Assembly: GCA_963855995.1 (NCBI GenBank)
Contig: OY979725.1
Span: 7,636,118 to 7,700,117, forward strand
DNA length: 64,000 nucleotides
Source of the DNA: Muricea muricata
Lineage: Eukaryota; Cnidaria; Anthozoa; Malacalcyonacea; Plexauridae
Direction: 5' to 3'
Shown here: piece by piece, positions 49,801 through 62,600 of the stretch
Layout of the letters: each line of letters starts with the position of its first letter
Numbering within the stretch: the first letter of the stretch is position 1
The notes under the pieces: model-generated
The model's input: only the letters and a program-made list of their open reading frames with translations
What the model was told of the DNA's origin: nothing
The model's database searches: none
Made by a program: the position numbers and the translations under genes

Positions 49801-52095
49801 TCATTCTGAGATAACGTTTTTTATTTGCAAAGAAAGTTTCAGGTTTTTCATTCCAGCATGTTTTTTTCGCTCATTTCGATAGTTAGAGGACCGCAAACAT
49901 GATTTCCGACTTGGTAAGATCAGAAATTTTTATTTAGAAGGTGTCTTTTAGTCTTGAGTTTAGCCCTCAAAACATCATTTTACGCTCTAAAACGTGTCCG
50001 TTACTTATTTAGACAGCTTTTTTGCTATCAAATTGCTTCCAGAACGCTTTAAACGCAATTTTGATGATTCTGAGATAACTTTTTTACTTGCAAAGAAAGT
50101 TTTAGGTTTTTCATTCCAGCATGTCGTTTCGCTCATTTCGATAGTTAGGGCACCGCAAACATGATTCCCGACTTGGTAAGATCAGAAATTTTTATTTAGA
50201 AGGTGTCTTTTAGTCTTGAGTTTAGCCCTCAAAAAATCATTTTAAGCTCTAAAACGTTGCCGTTATTGATTTAGACAATTTTTCTGCGCTCAAATCGCTT
50301 CCAGAACGCTTAAAACGCGATTTTTATGATTCTGAGATCACTTTTTTTCACTTGCAAAGACTGTTTTAGCTTTTTCATTCAACATTTTATTTCACTCATT
50401 TCGACAGTTATAGCACCGCAAACATGATTTTCGTCTTGGTAAGATCAGAAATTTCGATTTAGAAGGTGTTTTTAGTCTTGAGTTTAGCCCTCAAAACATC
50501 ATTTTAAGCTCTAAAACGATGGTGTAATTGATTTAAACAGCTTTTTCGCTCAAATCGCTTCCAGAACCCCTAAAACGCGATTTTGATGATTCTGAGATAA
50601 TTTTTTTTCGCTTGCAAAGAAAGTTTTAGGTTTTTTATTCCAGCACGTTATTTCACTCATTTCGAAAGTTAGAGCACCGCAAACATGATTCCCGACTTGG
50701 TAAGATCAGAAATTTCGATTTAGAAGGTATCTTTTAGTCTTGAGTTTAGCCCGCAAAACATCATTTAAAGCTCTAATACGTTCCCGTTATTTATTTAGAC
50801 AGCTTTTTTGCTTTCAAATGGCTTCGAGAACGCTTAAAACGCGATTTTGATGATTCTGAGATAACTTTTTTTACTTCCAAAGAAAGTTTTAGGTTTTTCA
50901 TTCCAGCATGTTTTTTTCGCTCATTTCGATAGTTAGAGGACCGCAAACATGATTTCCGACTAGGCAAGATAAGAAATTTTTATTTAGAAGGTGTCTTTTA
51001 GTCTTGAGTTTAGCCCTCAAAACATCATTTTAAGCTCTAATACGTTGCCGTTATTGATTTAGACAGCTTTTTTCGCTCAAATCGCTTCCAGAACGCTTAA
51101 AACGCGATTTTTGATGATTATGAGATCATTTCTTTTCACTTGCAAAGAAAGTTTTAGGTTTTTTATTCCTGCACGTTATTTCGCTCATTTCGATAGTTAG
51201 AACACCACAAACATGATTCCCGACTTGGTAAGATCAGAAATTTCGATTTAGAAGGTGTCTTTTAGTCTTGAGTTTACCCATCAACACATCATTTTAAGCT
51301 CTAAAACGATCCCGTTATTGATTTAGACAGTTTTTTTGCTATCAAATGTCTTCCAGAACGCTTGAAACGCGATTTTTATGATTCTGAAATAACTTTTTTT
51401 ACTTGCAAAGAAAGTTTTAGGTTTTTCATTCCAGCGTGTCGTTTCGCTCATTTCGATAGTTAGGGCACCGCAAACATGATTTCCGACTTGGTAAGATCAA
51501 AAATTTCGATTTAGAAGGTGTCTTTTAGTCTTGAGTTTAGCCCTCAAAACATCATTTTAAGCTCTAAAGCGTTGCCGTTATTTATTTGGACAGCTTTTTT
51601 GCTATCAAATTGCTTCCAGAACGCTTAAAACGCGATTTTGATCATTCTGAGATAACGTTTTTTACTTGCAAAGAAAGTTTTAGGTTTTTCATTCCAGCAT
51701 GTCGTTTCGCTCATTTCGATAGTTAGGGCACAGCAAACATGATTCCCGACTTGGTAAGATCAGAAATTTTTATTTAGAAGGTGTCTTTTAGTCTTGAGTT
51801 TAGCCCTCAAAAAATCATTTTAAGCTCTAAAACGTTGCCGTTATTGATTTAGACAACTTTTCTGCGCTCAAATCGCTTCCAGAACGCTTAAAACGCGATT
51901 TTTATGATTCTGAGATCACTTTTTTTCACTTGCAAAGAATGTTTTAGCTTTTTCATTCAACATTTTATTTCACTCATTTCGACAGTTATAGCACCGCAAA
52001 CATGATTTTCGTCTTGGTAAGATCAGAAATTTCGATTTAGAAGGTGTTTTTAGTCTTGAGTTTAGCCCTGAAAACATCATTTTAAGCTCTAAAAC
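45511..52095. repeat. 25-monomer higher-order unit, copy 1 (6585 bp)
   Basis: Phased to GATGGTGTAATTG at 45511, with the same point at 52096. Everything checked in between recurs at exactly +6585, including rare variants: GTGTATTTTAG, CGATTGTTAG, GTTGCCGATATTT, GATTTCGGACTTGG, TTTTCTACTTGC, TTTATTTGCAAAG, ATTTTACGCTC and GGCACAGCAAACATG. 6585 bp is 25 monomers of 263.4 bp. Because variants private to single monomers are kept in both copies, the repeated unit is clearly the 25-mer rather than the monomer. Confidence 0.93.
47465..50515. repeat. 6-monomer tandem duplication inside the 25-monomer unit (1581-bp shift)
   Basis: About 47465-48935 recurs at about 49046-50515. Landmarks at +1581 include the ACAAATTTTTTTCGC monomer (47621 and 49202) and the GTGTCCGTTACTT monomer (48413 and 49994). 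Both halves have CCAGCGTGTCGTTTCGC and AAAGACTGTTTTAGC. The 25-mer therefore grew partly by duplication of six of its own monomers before the unit as a whole was amplified. The same structure is present at +6585. Confidence 0.8.
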
Positions 52096-55000
52096 GATGG
52101 TGTAATTGATTTAAACAGCTTTTTCGCTCAAATCGCTTCCAGAACCCCTAAAACGCGATTTTGATGATTCTGAGATAATTTTTTTTCGCTTGCAAAGAAA
52201 GTTTTAGGTTTTTTATTCCAGCACGTTATTTCACTCATTTCGAAAGTTAGAGCACCGCAAACATGATTCCCGACTTGGTAAGATCAGAAATTTCGACTTA
52301 GAAGGTATCTTTTAGTCTTGAGTTTAGCCCGCAAAACATCATTTAAAGCTCAAAAACGTATCCGTTATTGATTTAGACCGCTTTTTTGCTATCAAATTGC
52401 TTCCAGAACGCTTAAAACGCGATTTTGATGATTCTGAGATAACTTTTTTTACTTGCAAAGAAAGTTTTAGGTTTTTCATTCCAGCACGTTTTTTTCGCTC
52501 ATTTCGATAGTTAGAGAACCGCAAACATGATTTCCGACTAGGCAAGATAAGAAATTTTTATTTAGAAGGTGTCTTTTAGTCTTGAGTATAGCCCTCAAAA
52601 CATCATTTTAAGCTCTAATACGTTGCCGTTATTGATTTAGACAGCTTTTTTCGCTCAAACGCTTCCAGAACGCTTAAAACGCGATTTTTGATGATTATGA
52701 GATCATTTCTTTTCACTTGCAAAGAAAGTTTTAGGTTTTTTATTCCAGCACGTTATTTCGCTCATTTCGATAGTTGGAGCACCGCAAACATGATTCCCGA
52801 CTTGGTAAGAGCAGAAATTTCGATTTAGCAGGTGTATTTTAGTCTTGAGTTTACCCATCAACACATCATTTTAAGCTCTAAAACGTTGCCGTTATTGATT
52901 TAGACAGCTTTTTTCCCATCAAATTGCTTCCAGAACGCTTAAAACGCGATTTTTATGATTCTGAGATAACTTTTTTTACTTGCAAAGAAAGTTTTAGGTT
53001 TTTCATTCCAGCATGTTTTTTCCTCTCATTTCGATAGTTAGAGGACGGAAAACATGATTTCCGACTTGGCAAAATTAAAAAAATTTTATTTAGAAGGTGT
53101 CTTTTAGTCTTGAGTTTAGCCCTCAAAACATCATTTTAAGCTCTAATACGTTGCCGTTATTGATTTAGACAGCTTTTTTGCGCTCCAATCGCTACCAGAA
53201 CGCTTAAAACGCGATTTTGATGATTCTGAGATCATTTTTTTTCACTTGTAAAGAAAGTTTTAGGTTTTTCATTCCAGCATGTTGTTTCGCTCATTTCGAT
53301 TGTTAGAGCAACGCAAACATAATTTCCGACTTGGTAAGATGTGAAGTTTCGATTTAGAAAGTGTCTTTTAGTCTGGAGTTTAGCCCTCAAAAAACCATTT
53401 TAAGCTCTAAAACGATCCCGTTATTGATTTAGACAGCTTTTTTGCTGTCAAATGTCTTCCAGAACGCTTAAAACGCGATTTTTATGATTCTGAAATAACT
53501 TTTTTTACTTGCAAAGAAAGTTTTAGGTTTTTCATTCCAGCATGTCGTTTCGCTCATTTCGATAGTTAGGGCACCGCAAACATGATTCCCGACTTGGTAA
53601 AATCAAAAATTTCGATTTAAAAGGTGTCTTTTAGTCTTGAGTTTAGCCCTCAAAACATCATTTTAAGCTCTAAAACGTTACCGTTATTTATTTGGACAGC
53701 TTTTTTGCTATCAAATTGCTTCCAGAACGCTTAAAACGCGATTTTGATCATTCTGAGATAACGTTTTTTACTTGCAAAGAAAGTTTTAGGTTTTTCATTC
53801 CAGCATGTTTTTTTCGCTCATTTCGATTGTTAGAGGACCGCAAACATGATTTCCGACTTGGTAAGATCAGAAATTTTTATTTAGAAGGTGTCTTTTAGTC
53901 TTGAGTTTAGCCCTCAAAACATCATTTTAAGCTCTAAAATGTTGCCGATATTTATTTGGACAGCTTTTTTGCTATCAAATTGCTTCCAGAACGCTTAAAA
54001 CGCGATTTTGATGATTCTGAGATAACTTTTTTTACTTGCAAAGAAAGTTTTAGGTTTTTCATTCCAGCATGTTTTTTTTCGCTCATTTCGACTGTTAGAG
54101 CACCGCAAACATGATTTTCGTCTTGGTAAGATCAGAAATTTTTATTTAGAAGGTGTCTTTTAGTCCTGAGTTTAGCCCTCAAAAAATCATTTTAAGCTCT
54201 AATACGTTGCCGTTATTGATTTAGACAAATTTTTTTCGCTCAAATCGCTTCCAGAACGCTTAAAACGCGATTTTTAATGATTCTGAGATCTTTTTTTTTC
54301 ACTTGCAAAGAAAGTTTTAGGTTTTCTATTCCTGCACGTTTTTTCGCTCATTTCGATAGTTAGAACACCACAAACATGATTCCCGACTTGGTAAGATCAG
54401 AAATTTCGATTTAGAAGGTGTCTTTTAGTCTTGAGTTTACCCATCAACACATCATTTTAAGCTCTAAAACGATCCCGTTATTGATTTAGACAGCTTTTTT
54501 GCTATCAAATGTCTTCCAGAACGCTTGAAACGCGATTTTTATGATTCTGAAATAACTTTTTTTACTTGCAAAGAAAGTTTTAGGTTTTTCATTCCAGCGT
54601 GTCGTTTCGCTCATTTCGATAGTTAGGGCACCGCAAACATGATTCCCGACTTGGTAAGATCAAAAATTTCGATTTAGAAGGTGTCTTTTAGTCTTGAGTT
54701 TAGCCCTCAAAACATCATTTTAAGCTCTAAAACGTTGCCGTTATTTATTTGGACAGCTTTTTTGCTATCAAATTGCTTCCAGAACGCTTAAAACGCGATT
54801 TTGATCATTCTGAGATAACGTTTTTTACTTGCAAAGAAAGTTTTAGGTTTTTCATTCCAGCATGTTTTTTTCGCTCATTTCGATAGTTAGAGGACCGCAA
54901 ACATGATTTCGGACTTGGTAAGATCAGAAATTTTTATTTAGAAGGTGTCTTTTAGTCTTGAGTTTAGCCCTCAAAACATCATTTTAAGCTCTAAAACGTG

Positions 55001-58000
55001 TCCGTTACTTATTTAGACAGCTTTTTTGCTATCAAATTGCTTCCAGAACGCTTTAAACGCAATTTTGATGATTCTGAGATAACTTTTTTACTTGCAAAGA
55101 AAGTTTTAGGTTTTTCATTCCAGCATGTCGTTTCGCTCATTTCGATAGTTAGGGCACCGCAAACATGATTCCCGACTTGGTAAGATCAGAAATTTTTATT
55201 TAGAAGGTGTCTTTTAGTCTTGAGTTTAGCCCTCAAAAAATCATTTTAAGCTCTAAAACGTTGCCGTTATTGATTTAGACAAATTTTCTGCGCTCAAATC
55301 GCTTCCAGAACGCTTAAAACGCGATTTTTATGATTCTGAGATCACTTTTTTTCACTTGCAAAGACTGTTTTAGCTTTTTCATTCAACATTTTATTTCACT
55401 CATTTCGACAGTTATAGCACCGCAAACATGATTTTCGTCTTGGTAAGATCAGAAATTTCGATTTAGAAGGTGTTTTTAGTCTTGAGTTTAGCCCTCAAAA
55501 CATCATTTTAAGCTCTAAAACGATGCCGTTATTGATTTAGACAGCTTTTTTGCCATCAAATTTCTTCCAGAACGCTTAAAACGCAATTTTGATGATTCTG
55601 AGATGACTTTTTTTACTTGCAAAGAAAGTTTTAGGTTTTTCATTCCAGCATGTTTTTTTTCGCTCATTTCGACTGTTAGAGCACCGCAAACATGATTTTC
55701 GTCTTGGTAAGATCAGAAATTTTTATTTAGAAGGTGTCTTTTAGTCCTGAGTTTAGCCCTCAAAAAATCATTTTAAGCTCTAATACGTTGCCGTTATTGA
55801 TTTAGACAAATTTTTTTCGCTCAAATCGCTTCCAGAACGCTTAAAACGCTATTTTTAATGATTCTGAGATCTTTTTTTTTCACTTGCAAAGAAAGTTTTA
55901 GGTTTTTTATTCCTGCACGTTATTTCGCTCATTTCGATAGTTAGAACACCACAAACATGATTCCCGACTTGGTAAGATCAGAAATTTCGATTTAGAAGGT
56001 GTCTTTTAGTCTTGAGTTTACCCATCAACACATCATTTTAAGCTCTAAAACGATCCCGTTATTGATTTAGACAGCTTTTTTGCTATCAAATGTCTTCCAG
56101 AACGCTTGAAACGCGATTTTTATGATTCTGAAATAACTTTTTCTACTTGCAAAGAAAGTTTTAGGTTTTTCATTCCAGCGTGTCGTTTCGCTCATTTCGA
56201 TAGTTAGGGCACCGCAAACATGATTCCCGACTTGGTAAGATCAAAAATTTCGATTTAGAAGGTGTCTTTTAGTCTTGAGTTTAGCCCTCAAAACATCATT
56301 TTAAGCTCTAAAACGTTGCCGTTATTTATTTGGACAGCTTTTTTGCTATCAAATTGCTTCCAGAACGCTTAAAACGCGATTTTGATCATTCTGAGATAAC
56401 GTTTTTTATTTGCAAAGAAAGTTTCAGGTTTTTCATTCCAGCATGTTTTTTTCGCTCATTTCGATAGTTAGAGGACCGCAAACATGATTTCCGACTTGGT
56501 AAGATCAGAAATTTTTATTTAGAAGGTGTCTTTTAGTCTTGAGTTTAGCCCTCAAAACATCATTTTACGCTCTAAAACGTGTCCGTTACTTATTTAGACA
56601 GCTTTTTTGCTATCAAATTGCTTCCAGAACGCTTTAAACGCAATTTTGATGATTCTGAGATAACTTTTTTACTTGCAAAGAAAGTTTTAGGTTTTTCATT
56701 CCAGCATGTCGTTTCGCTCATTTCGATAGTTAGGGCACCGCAAACATGATTCCCGACTTGGTAAGATCAGAAATTTTTATTTAGAAGGTGTCTTTTAGTC
56801 TTGAGTTTAGCCCTCAAAAAATCATTTTAAGCTCTAAAACGTTGCCGTTATTGATTTAGACAATTTTTCTGCGCTCAAATCGCTTCCAGAACGCTTAAAA
56901 CGCGATTTTTATGATTCTGAGATCACTTTTTTTCACTTGCAAAGACTGTTTTAGCTTTTTCATTCAACATTTTATTTCACTCATTTCGACAGTTATAGCA
57001 CCGCAAACATGATTTTCGTCTTGGTAAGATCAGAAATTTCGATTTAGAAGGTGTTTTTAGTCTTGAGTTTAGCCCTCAAAACATCATTTTAAGCTCTAAA
57101 ACGATGGTGTAATTGATTTAAACAGCTTTTTCGCTCAAATCGCTTCCAGAACCCCTAAAACGCGATTTTGATGATTCTGAGATAATTTTTTTTCGCTTGC
57201 AAAGAAAGTTTTAGGTTTTTTATTCCAGCACGTTATTTCACTCATTTCGAAAGTTAGAGCACCGCAAACATGATTCCCGACTTGGTAAGATCAGAAATTT
57301 CGATTTAGAAGGTATCTTTTAGTCTTGAGTTTAGCCCGCAAAACATCATTTAAAGCTCTAATACGTTCCCGTTATTTATTTAGACAGCTTTTTTGCTTTC
57401 AAATGGCTTCGAGAACGCTTAAAACGCGATTTTGATGATTCTGAGATAACTTTTTTTACTTCCAAAGAAAGTTTTAGGTTTTTCATTCCAGCATGTTTTT
57501 TTCGCTCATTTCGATAGTTAGAGGACCGCAAACATGATTTCCGACTAGGCAAGATAAGTAATTTTTATTTAGAAGGTGTCTTTTAGTCTTGAGTTTAGCC
57601 CTCAAAACATCATTTTAAGCTCTAATACGTTGCCGTTATTGATTTAGACAGCTTTTTTCGCTCAAATCGCTTCCAGAACGCTTAAAACGCGATTTTTGAT
57701 GATTATGAGATCATTTCTTTTCACTTGCAAAGAAAGTTTTAGGTTTTTTATTCCTGCACGTTATTTCGCTCATTTCGATAGTTAGAACACCACAAACATG
57801 ATTCCCGACTTGGTAAGATCAGAAATTTCGATTTAGAAGGTGTCTTTTAGTCTTGAGTTTACCCATCAACACATCATTTTAAGCTCTAAAACGATCCCGT
57901 TATTGATTTAGACAGTTTTTTTGCTATCAAATGTCTTCCAGAACGCTTGAAACGCGATTTTTATGATTCTGAAATAACTTTTTTTACTTGCAAAGAAAGT

Positions 58001-58680
58001 TTTAGGTTTTTCATTCCAGCGTGTCGTTTCGCTCATTTCGATAGTTAGGGCACCGCAAACATGATTTCCGACTTGGTAAGATCAAAAATTTCGATTTAGA
58101 AGGTGTCTTTTAGTCTTGAGTTTAGCCCTCAAAACATCATTTTAAGCTCTAAAGCGTTGCCGTTATTTATTTGGACAGCTTTTTTGCTATCAAATTGCTT
58201 CCAGAACGCTTAAAACGCGATTTTGATCATTCTGAGATAACGTTTTTTACTTGCAAAGAAAGTTTTAGGTTTTTCATTCCAGCATGTCGTTTCGCTCATT
58301 TCGATAGTTAGGGCACAGCAAACATGATTCCCGACTTGGTAAGATCAGAAATTTTTATTTAGAAGGTGTCTTTTAGTCTTGAGTTTAGCCCTCAAAAAAT
58401 CATTTTAAGCTCTAAAACGTTGCCGTTATTGATTTAGACAACTTTTCTGCGCTCAAATCGCTTCCAGAACGCTTAAAACGCGATTTTTATGATTCTGAGA
58501 TCACTTTTTTTCACTTGCAAAGAATGTTTTAGCTTTTTCATTCAACATTTTATTTCACTCATTTCGACAGTTATAGCACCGCAAACATGATTTTCGTCTT
58601 GGTAAGATCAGAAATTTCGATTTAGAAGGTGTTTTTAGTCTTGAGTTTAGCCCTGAAAACATCATTTTAAGCTCTAAAAC
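52096..58680. repeat. 25-monomer higher-order unit, copy 2 (6585 bp)
   Basis: Essentially identical to 45511-52095. The clearest difference I found is T at 57559 (GATAAGTAATTTT) against A at 50974 (GATAAGAAATTTT). It also carries the internal 6-monomer duplication (about 54050-57100). Confidence 0.93.
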
Positions 58681-59690
58681 GATGGTGTAATTGATTTAAA
58701 CAGCTTTTTCGCTCAAATCGCTTCCAGAACCCCTAAAACGCGATTTTGATGATTCTGAGATAATTTTTTTTCGCTTGCAAAGAAAGTTTTAGGTTTTTTA
58801 TTCCAGCACGTTATTTCACTCATTTCGAAAGTTAGAGCACCGCAAACATGATTCCCGACTTGGTAAGATCAGAAATTTTGATTTAGAAGGTATCTTTTAG
58901 TCTTGAGTTTAGCCCGCAAAACATCATTTAAAGCTCAAAAACGTATCCGTTATTGATTTAGACCGCTTTTTTGCTATCAAATTGCTTCCAGAACGCTTAA
59001 AACGCGATTTTGATGATTCTGAGATAATTTTTTTTCGCTTGCAAAGAAAGTTTTAGGTTTTTTATTCCAGCACGTTATTTCACTCATTTCGAAAGTTAGA
59101 GCACCGCAAACATGATTCCCGACTTGGTAAGATCAGAAATTTCGATTTAGAAGGTATCTTTTAGTCTTGAGTTTAGCCCGCAAAACATCATTTAAAGCTC
59201 AAAAACGTATCCGTTATTGATTTAGACCGCTTTTTTGCTATCAAATTGCTTCCAGAACGCTTAAAACGCGATTTTGATGATTCTGAGATAACTTTTTTTA
59301 CTTGCAAAGAAAGTTTTAGGTTTTTCATTCCAGCACGTTTTTTTCGCTCATTTCGATAGTTAGAGGACCGCAAACATGATTTCCGACTAGGCAAGATAAG
59401 AAATTTTTATTTAGAAGGTGTCTTTTAGTCTTGAGTTTAGCCCTCAAAACATCATTTTAAGCTCTAATACGTTGCCGTTATTGATTTAGACAGCTTTTTT
59501 CGCTCAAACGCTTCCAGAACGCTTAAAACGCGATTTTTGATTATTATGAGATCATTTCTTTTCACTTGCAAACAAAGTTTTAGGTTTTTTATTCCAGCAC
59601 GTTATTTCGCTCATTTCGATAGTTGGAGCACCGCAAACATGATTCCCGACTTGGTAAGATCAGAAATTTCGATTTAGCAGGTGTCCTTTA
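58681..59690. repeat. 25-monomer unit, partial copy 3 with one extra hybrid monomer
   Basis: Starts with GATGGTGTAATTG at 58681 and follows copy 2 for one monomer. The next monomer (from about 58947) opens as the AGACCGC / GCTATCAAATTGC type but ends as the preceding type (GATAATTTTTTTTCGC, TTATTCCAGCACG). A complete AGACCGC monomer then follows, so the shift to copy 2 changes from 6585 to 6849 bp. Agreement continues through the TTCGCTCAAACGC monomer and is lost near 59690, where CAGGTGTCCTTTACC begins a different series. Confidence 0.85.
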
Positions 59691-62600
59691 CCTTTGAGTT
59701 TAGCCTTCAAAAGATCATTTTAAGCTCTAAAACGTTGCCGTTATTGATTTAGGCAACTTTTTTGCGCTCAAATCGCTTCCAGAACGCCTAAATAGCGATT
59801 TTGATGATTCTGAGATAATTTTTTTTCACTTCAAGGAATGTTTTTCCTTTTTCATTCAACATTTTATTTCGCTAATTTCAACAGTTAGAGCACCGCAAAC
59901 ATGATTTTCGTCTAGGTAAGATCAGAAATATCGATTTAGAAGCTGCTTTTAGTCTTGAGTTTAGCCCTCAAAACATCATTTTAAGCTCTAAAACGATACC
60001 GTTATTGATTTAAACAGCTTTTTTGCGCTCAAATCGCTTCCAGATTGCTTAAAACGCAATTTTGATGATTCTGAGATCATTTTTTTCACTTACAAAGAAA
60101 GTTTTAGGTTTTTTATTCCAGCATGTTGTTTCGCTCATTTCGACAGTTAGGGCACCGCAAACATGATTCCCGACTTGGTAAGATCAAAAATTTCGATTTA
60201 GAAGGTGTCTTTTAGTCTTGAGTTTAGCCCTCAAAGCATCATTTTAAGCTCTAAAACGTTGCCGTTATTGATTTAGACAGCTTTTTTGCGCTCAAATCGC
60301 TTCCAGAACGCTTAAAACGCGATTTTGATGATTCTGAGATCATTTTTTTTCACTTGTAAAGAAAGTTTTAGGTTTTTCATTCCAGCATGTTGTTTCGCTC
60401 ATTTCGATAGTTAGAGCAACGCAAACATAATTTCCGACTTGGTAAGATGTGAAATTTCGATTTAGAAAGTGTCTTTTAGTCTTGACTTTAGCCCTCAAAA
60501 AACTTTTTTAAGCTCTAAAACGAAGCCGTTATTGATTTAGACAGCTTTTTTGCCATCAAATTGCTTCCAGAACGCTTAAAACGCGATTTTGATGATTCTG
60601 AGATAACTTTTTTTACTCTCAAAGAAAGTTTTAAGTTTTTCATTCCAGCATGTGGTTTCGCTCATTTCGATAGTTAGGGCACCGCAAACATGATTCCCGA
60701 CTTGGTAAGATCAAAAATTTCGATTTAGAAGGTGTCTTTTAGTCTTGAGTTTACCCATCAAAACATCATTTTAAGCTCTAAAACGATGCCGTTATTGATT
60801 TAGACAGCTTTTTTGCGCTCAAATCGCTTCCAGAACGCTTAAAACGCGATTTTTATGATTCTGAGATAACTTTTTTTACTTGCAAAGAAAGTTTTAGGTT
60901 TTTCATTCCAGCATGTTTTTTTCGCTCATTTCGATAGTTAGAGGACCGCAAACATGATTTCCGACTTGGCAAGATCAAAAAAATTTTATTTAGAAGGTGT
61001 CTTTTAGTCTTGAGTTTAGCCTTCAAAACATCATTTTAAGCTCTAATACGTTGCCGTTATTGATTTAGACAGCTTTTTTGCGCTCAAATCGCTTCCAGAA
61101 CGCTTAAAACGCGATTTTGATGATTCTGAGATCATTATTTTTTTCACTTGCAAAGAAAGTTTTAGGTTTTTCATTCCAGCATGCTGTTTCGCTCATTTCG
61201 ATAGAGCACCGCAAACATGATTTCTGACTTGGTAAGTTGTGAAATTTCGATTTAGAAGGTGTCCTTTAGCCTTGAGTTTAGCCTTCAAAACATCATTTTA
61301 AGCTCTAAAACGATGCCGTTATTGATTTAGACAGCTTTTTTGCTATCAAATTTCTTCCAGAACGCTTAAAACGCAATTTTGATGATTCTGAGATAACTTT
61401 TTTTACTTGCAAAGAAAGTTTTAGGTTTTTCATTCCAGCATGTTTTTTTTCGCTCATTTCGACTGTTAGAGCACCGCAAACATGATTTTCGTCTTGGTAA
61501 GATCAGAAATTTTTATTTAGAAGGTGTCTTTTAGTCCTGAGTTTAGCCCTCAAAAAATCATTTTAAGCTCTAATACGTTGCCGTTATTGATTTAGACAAA
61601 TTTTTTGCGCTCAAATCGCTTCCAGAACGCTTAAAACGCGATTTTTAATGATTCTGAGATCTTTTTTTTTCACTTGCAAAGAAAGTTTTAGGTTTTTTAT
61701 TCCTGCACGTTATTTCCCTCATTTAGATAGTTAGAACACCACAAACATGATTCCCGACTTGGTAAGATCAGAAATTTCGATTTAGAAGGTGTCTTTTAGT
61801 CTTGAGTTTACCCATCAACACATCATTTTAAGCTCTAAAACGATCCCGTTATTGATTTAGACAGCTTTTTTGCTATCAAATGTCTTCCAGAACGCTTGAA
61901 ACGCGATTTTTATGATTCTGAAATAACTTTTTTTACTTGCAAAGAAAGTTTTAGGTTTTTCATTCCAGCGTGTCGTTTCGCTCATTTCGATAATTAGGGC
62001 ATCGCAAACATGATTCCCGACTTGGTAAGATCAAAAATTTCGATTTAGAAGGTGTCTTTTAGTCTTGAGTTTAGCCCTCAAAACCTCATTTTAAGCTCTA
62101 CAACGTTGCCGTTATTTATTTGGACAGCTTTTTTGCTATCAAATTGCTTCCAGAACGCTTAAAACGCGATTTTGATCATTCTGAGATAACGTTTTTTACT
62201 TGCAAAGAAAGTTTTAGGTTTTTCATTCCAGGATGTTTTTTTCGCTCATTTCGATAGTTAGAGGACCGCAAACATGATTTCCGACTTGGTAAGATCAGAA
62301 ATTTTTATTTAGAAGGTGTCTTTTAGTCTTGAGTTTATTCCTCAAAACATCATTTTAAGCTCTAAAACGTTGCCGTTACTTATTTAGACAGCTTTTTTGC
62401 TATCAAATTGCTTCCAGAACGCTTAAAACGCAATTTTGATGATTCTGAGATAACTTTTTTACTTGCAAAGAAAGTTTTAGGTTTTTCATTCCAGCATGTC
62501 GTTTCGCTCATTTCGATAGTTAGGGCACCGCAAACATGATTCCCGACTTGGTAAGATCAGAAATTTTTATTTAGAAGGTGTCTTTTAGTCTTGAGTTTAG

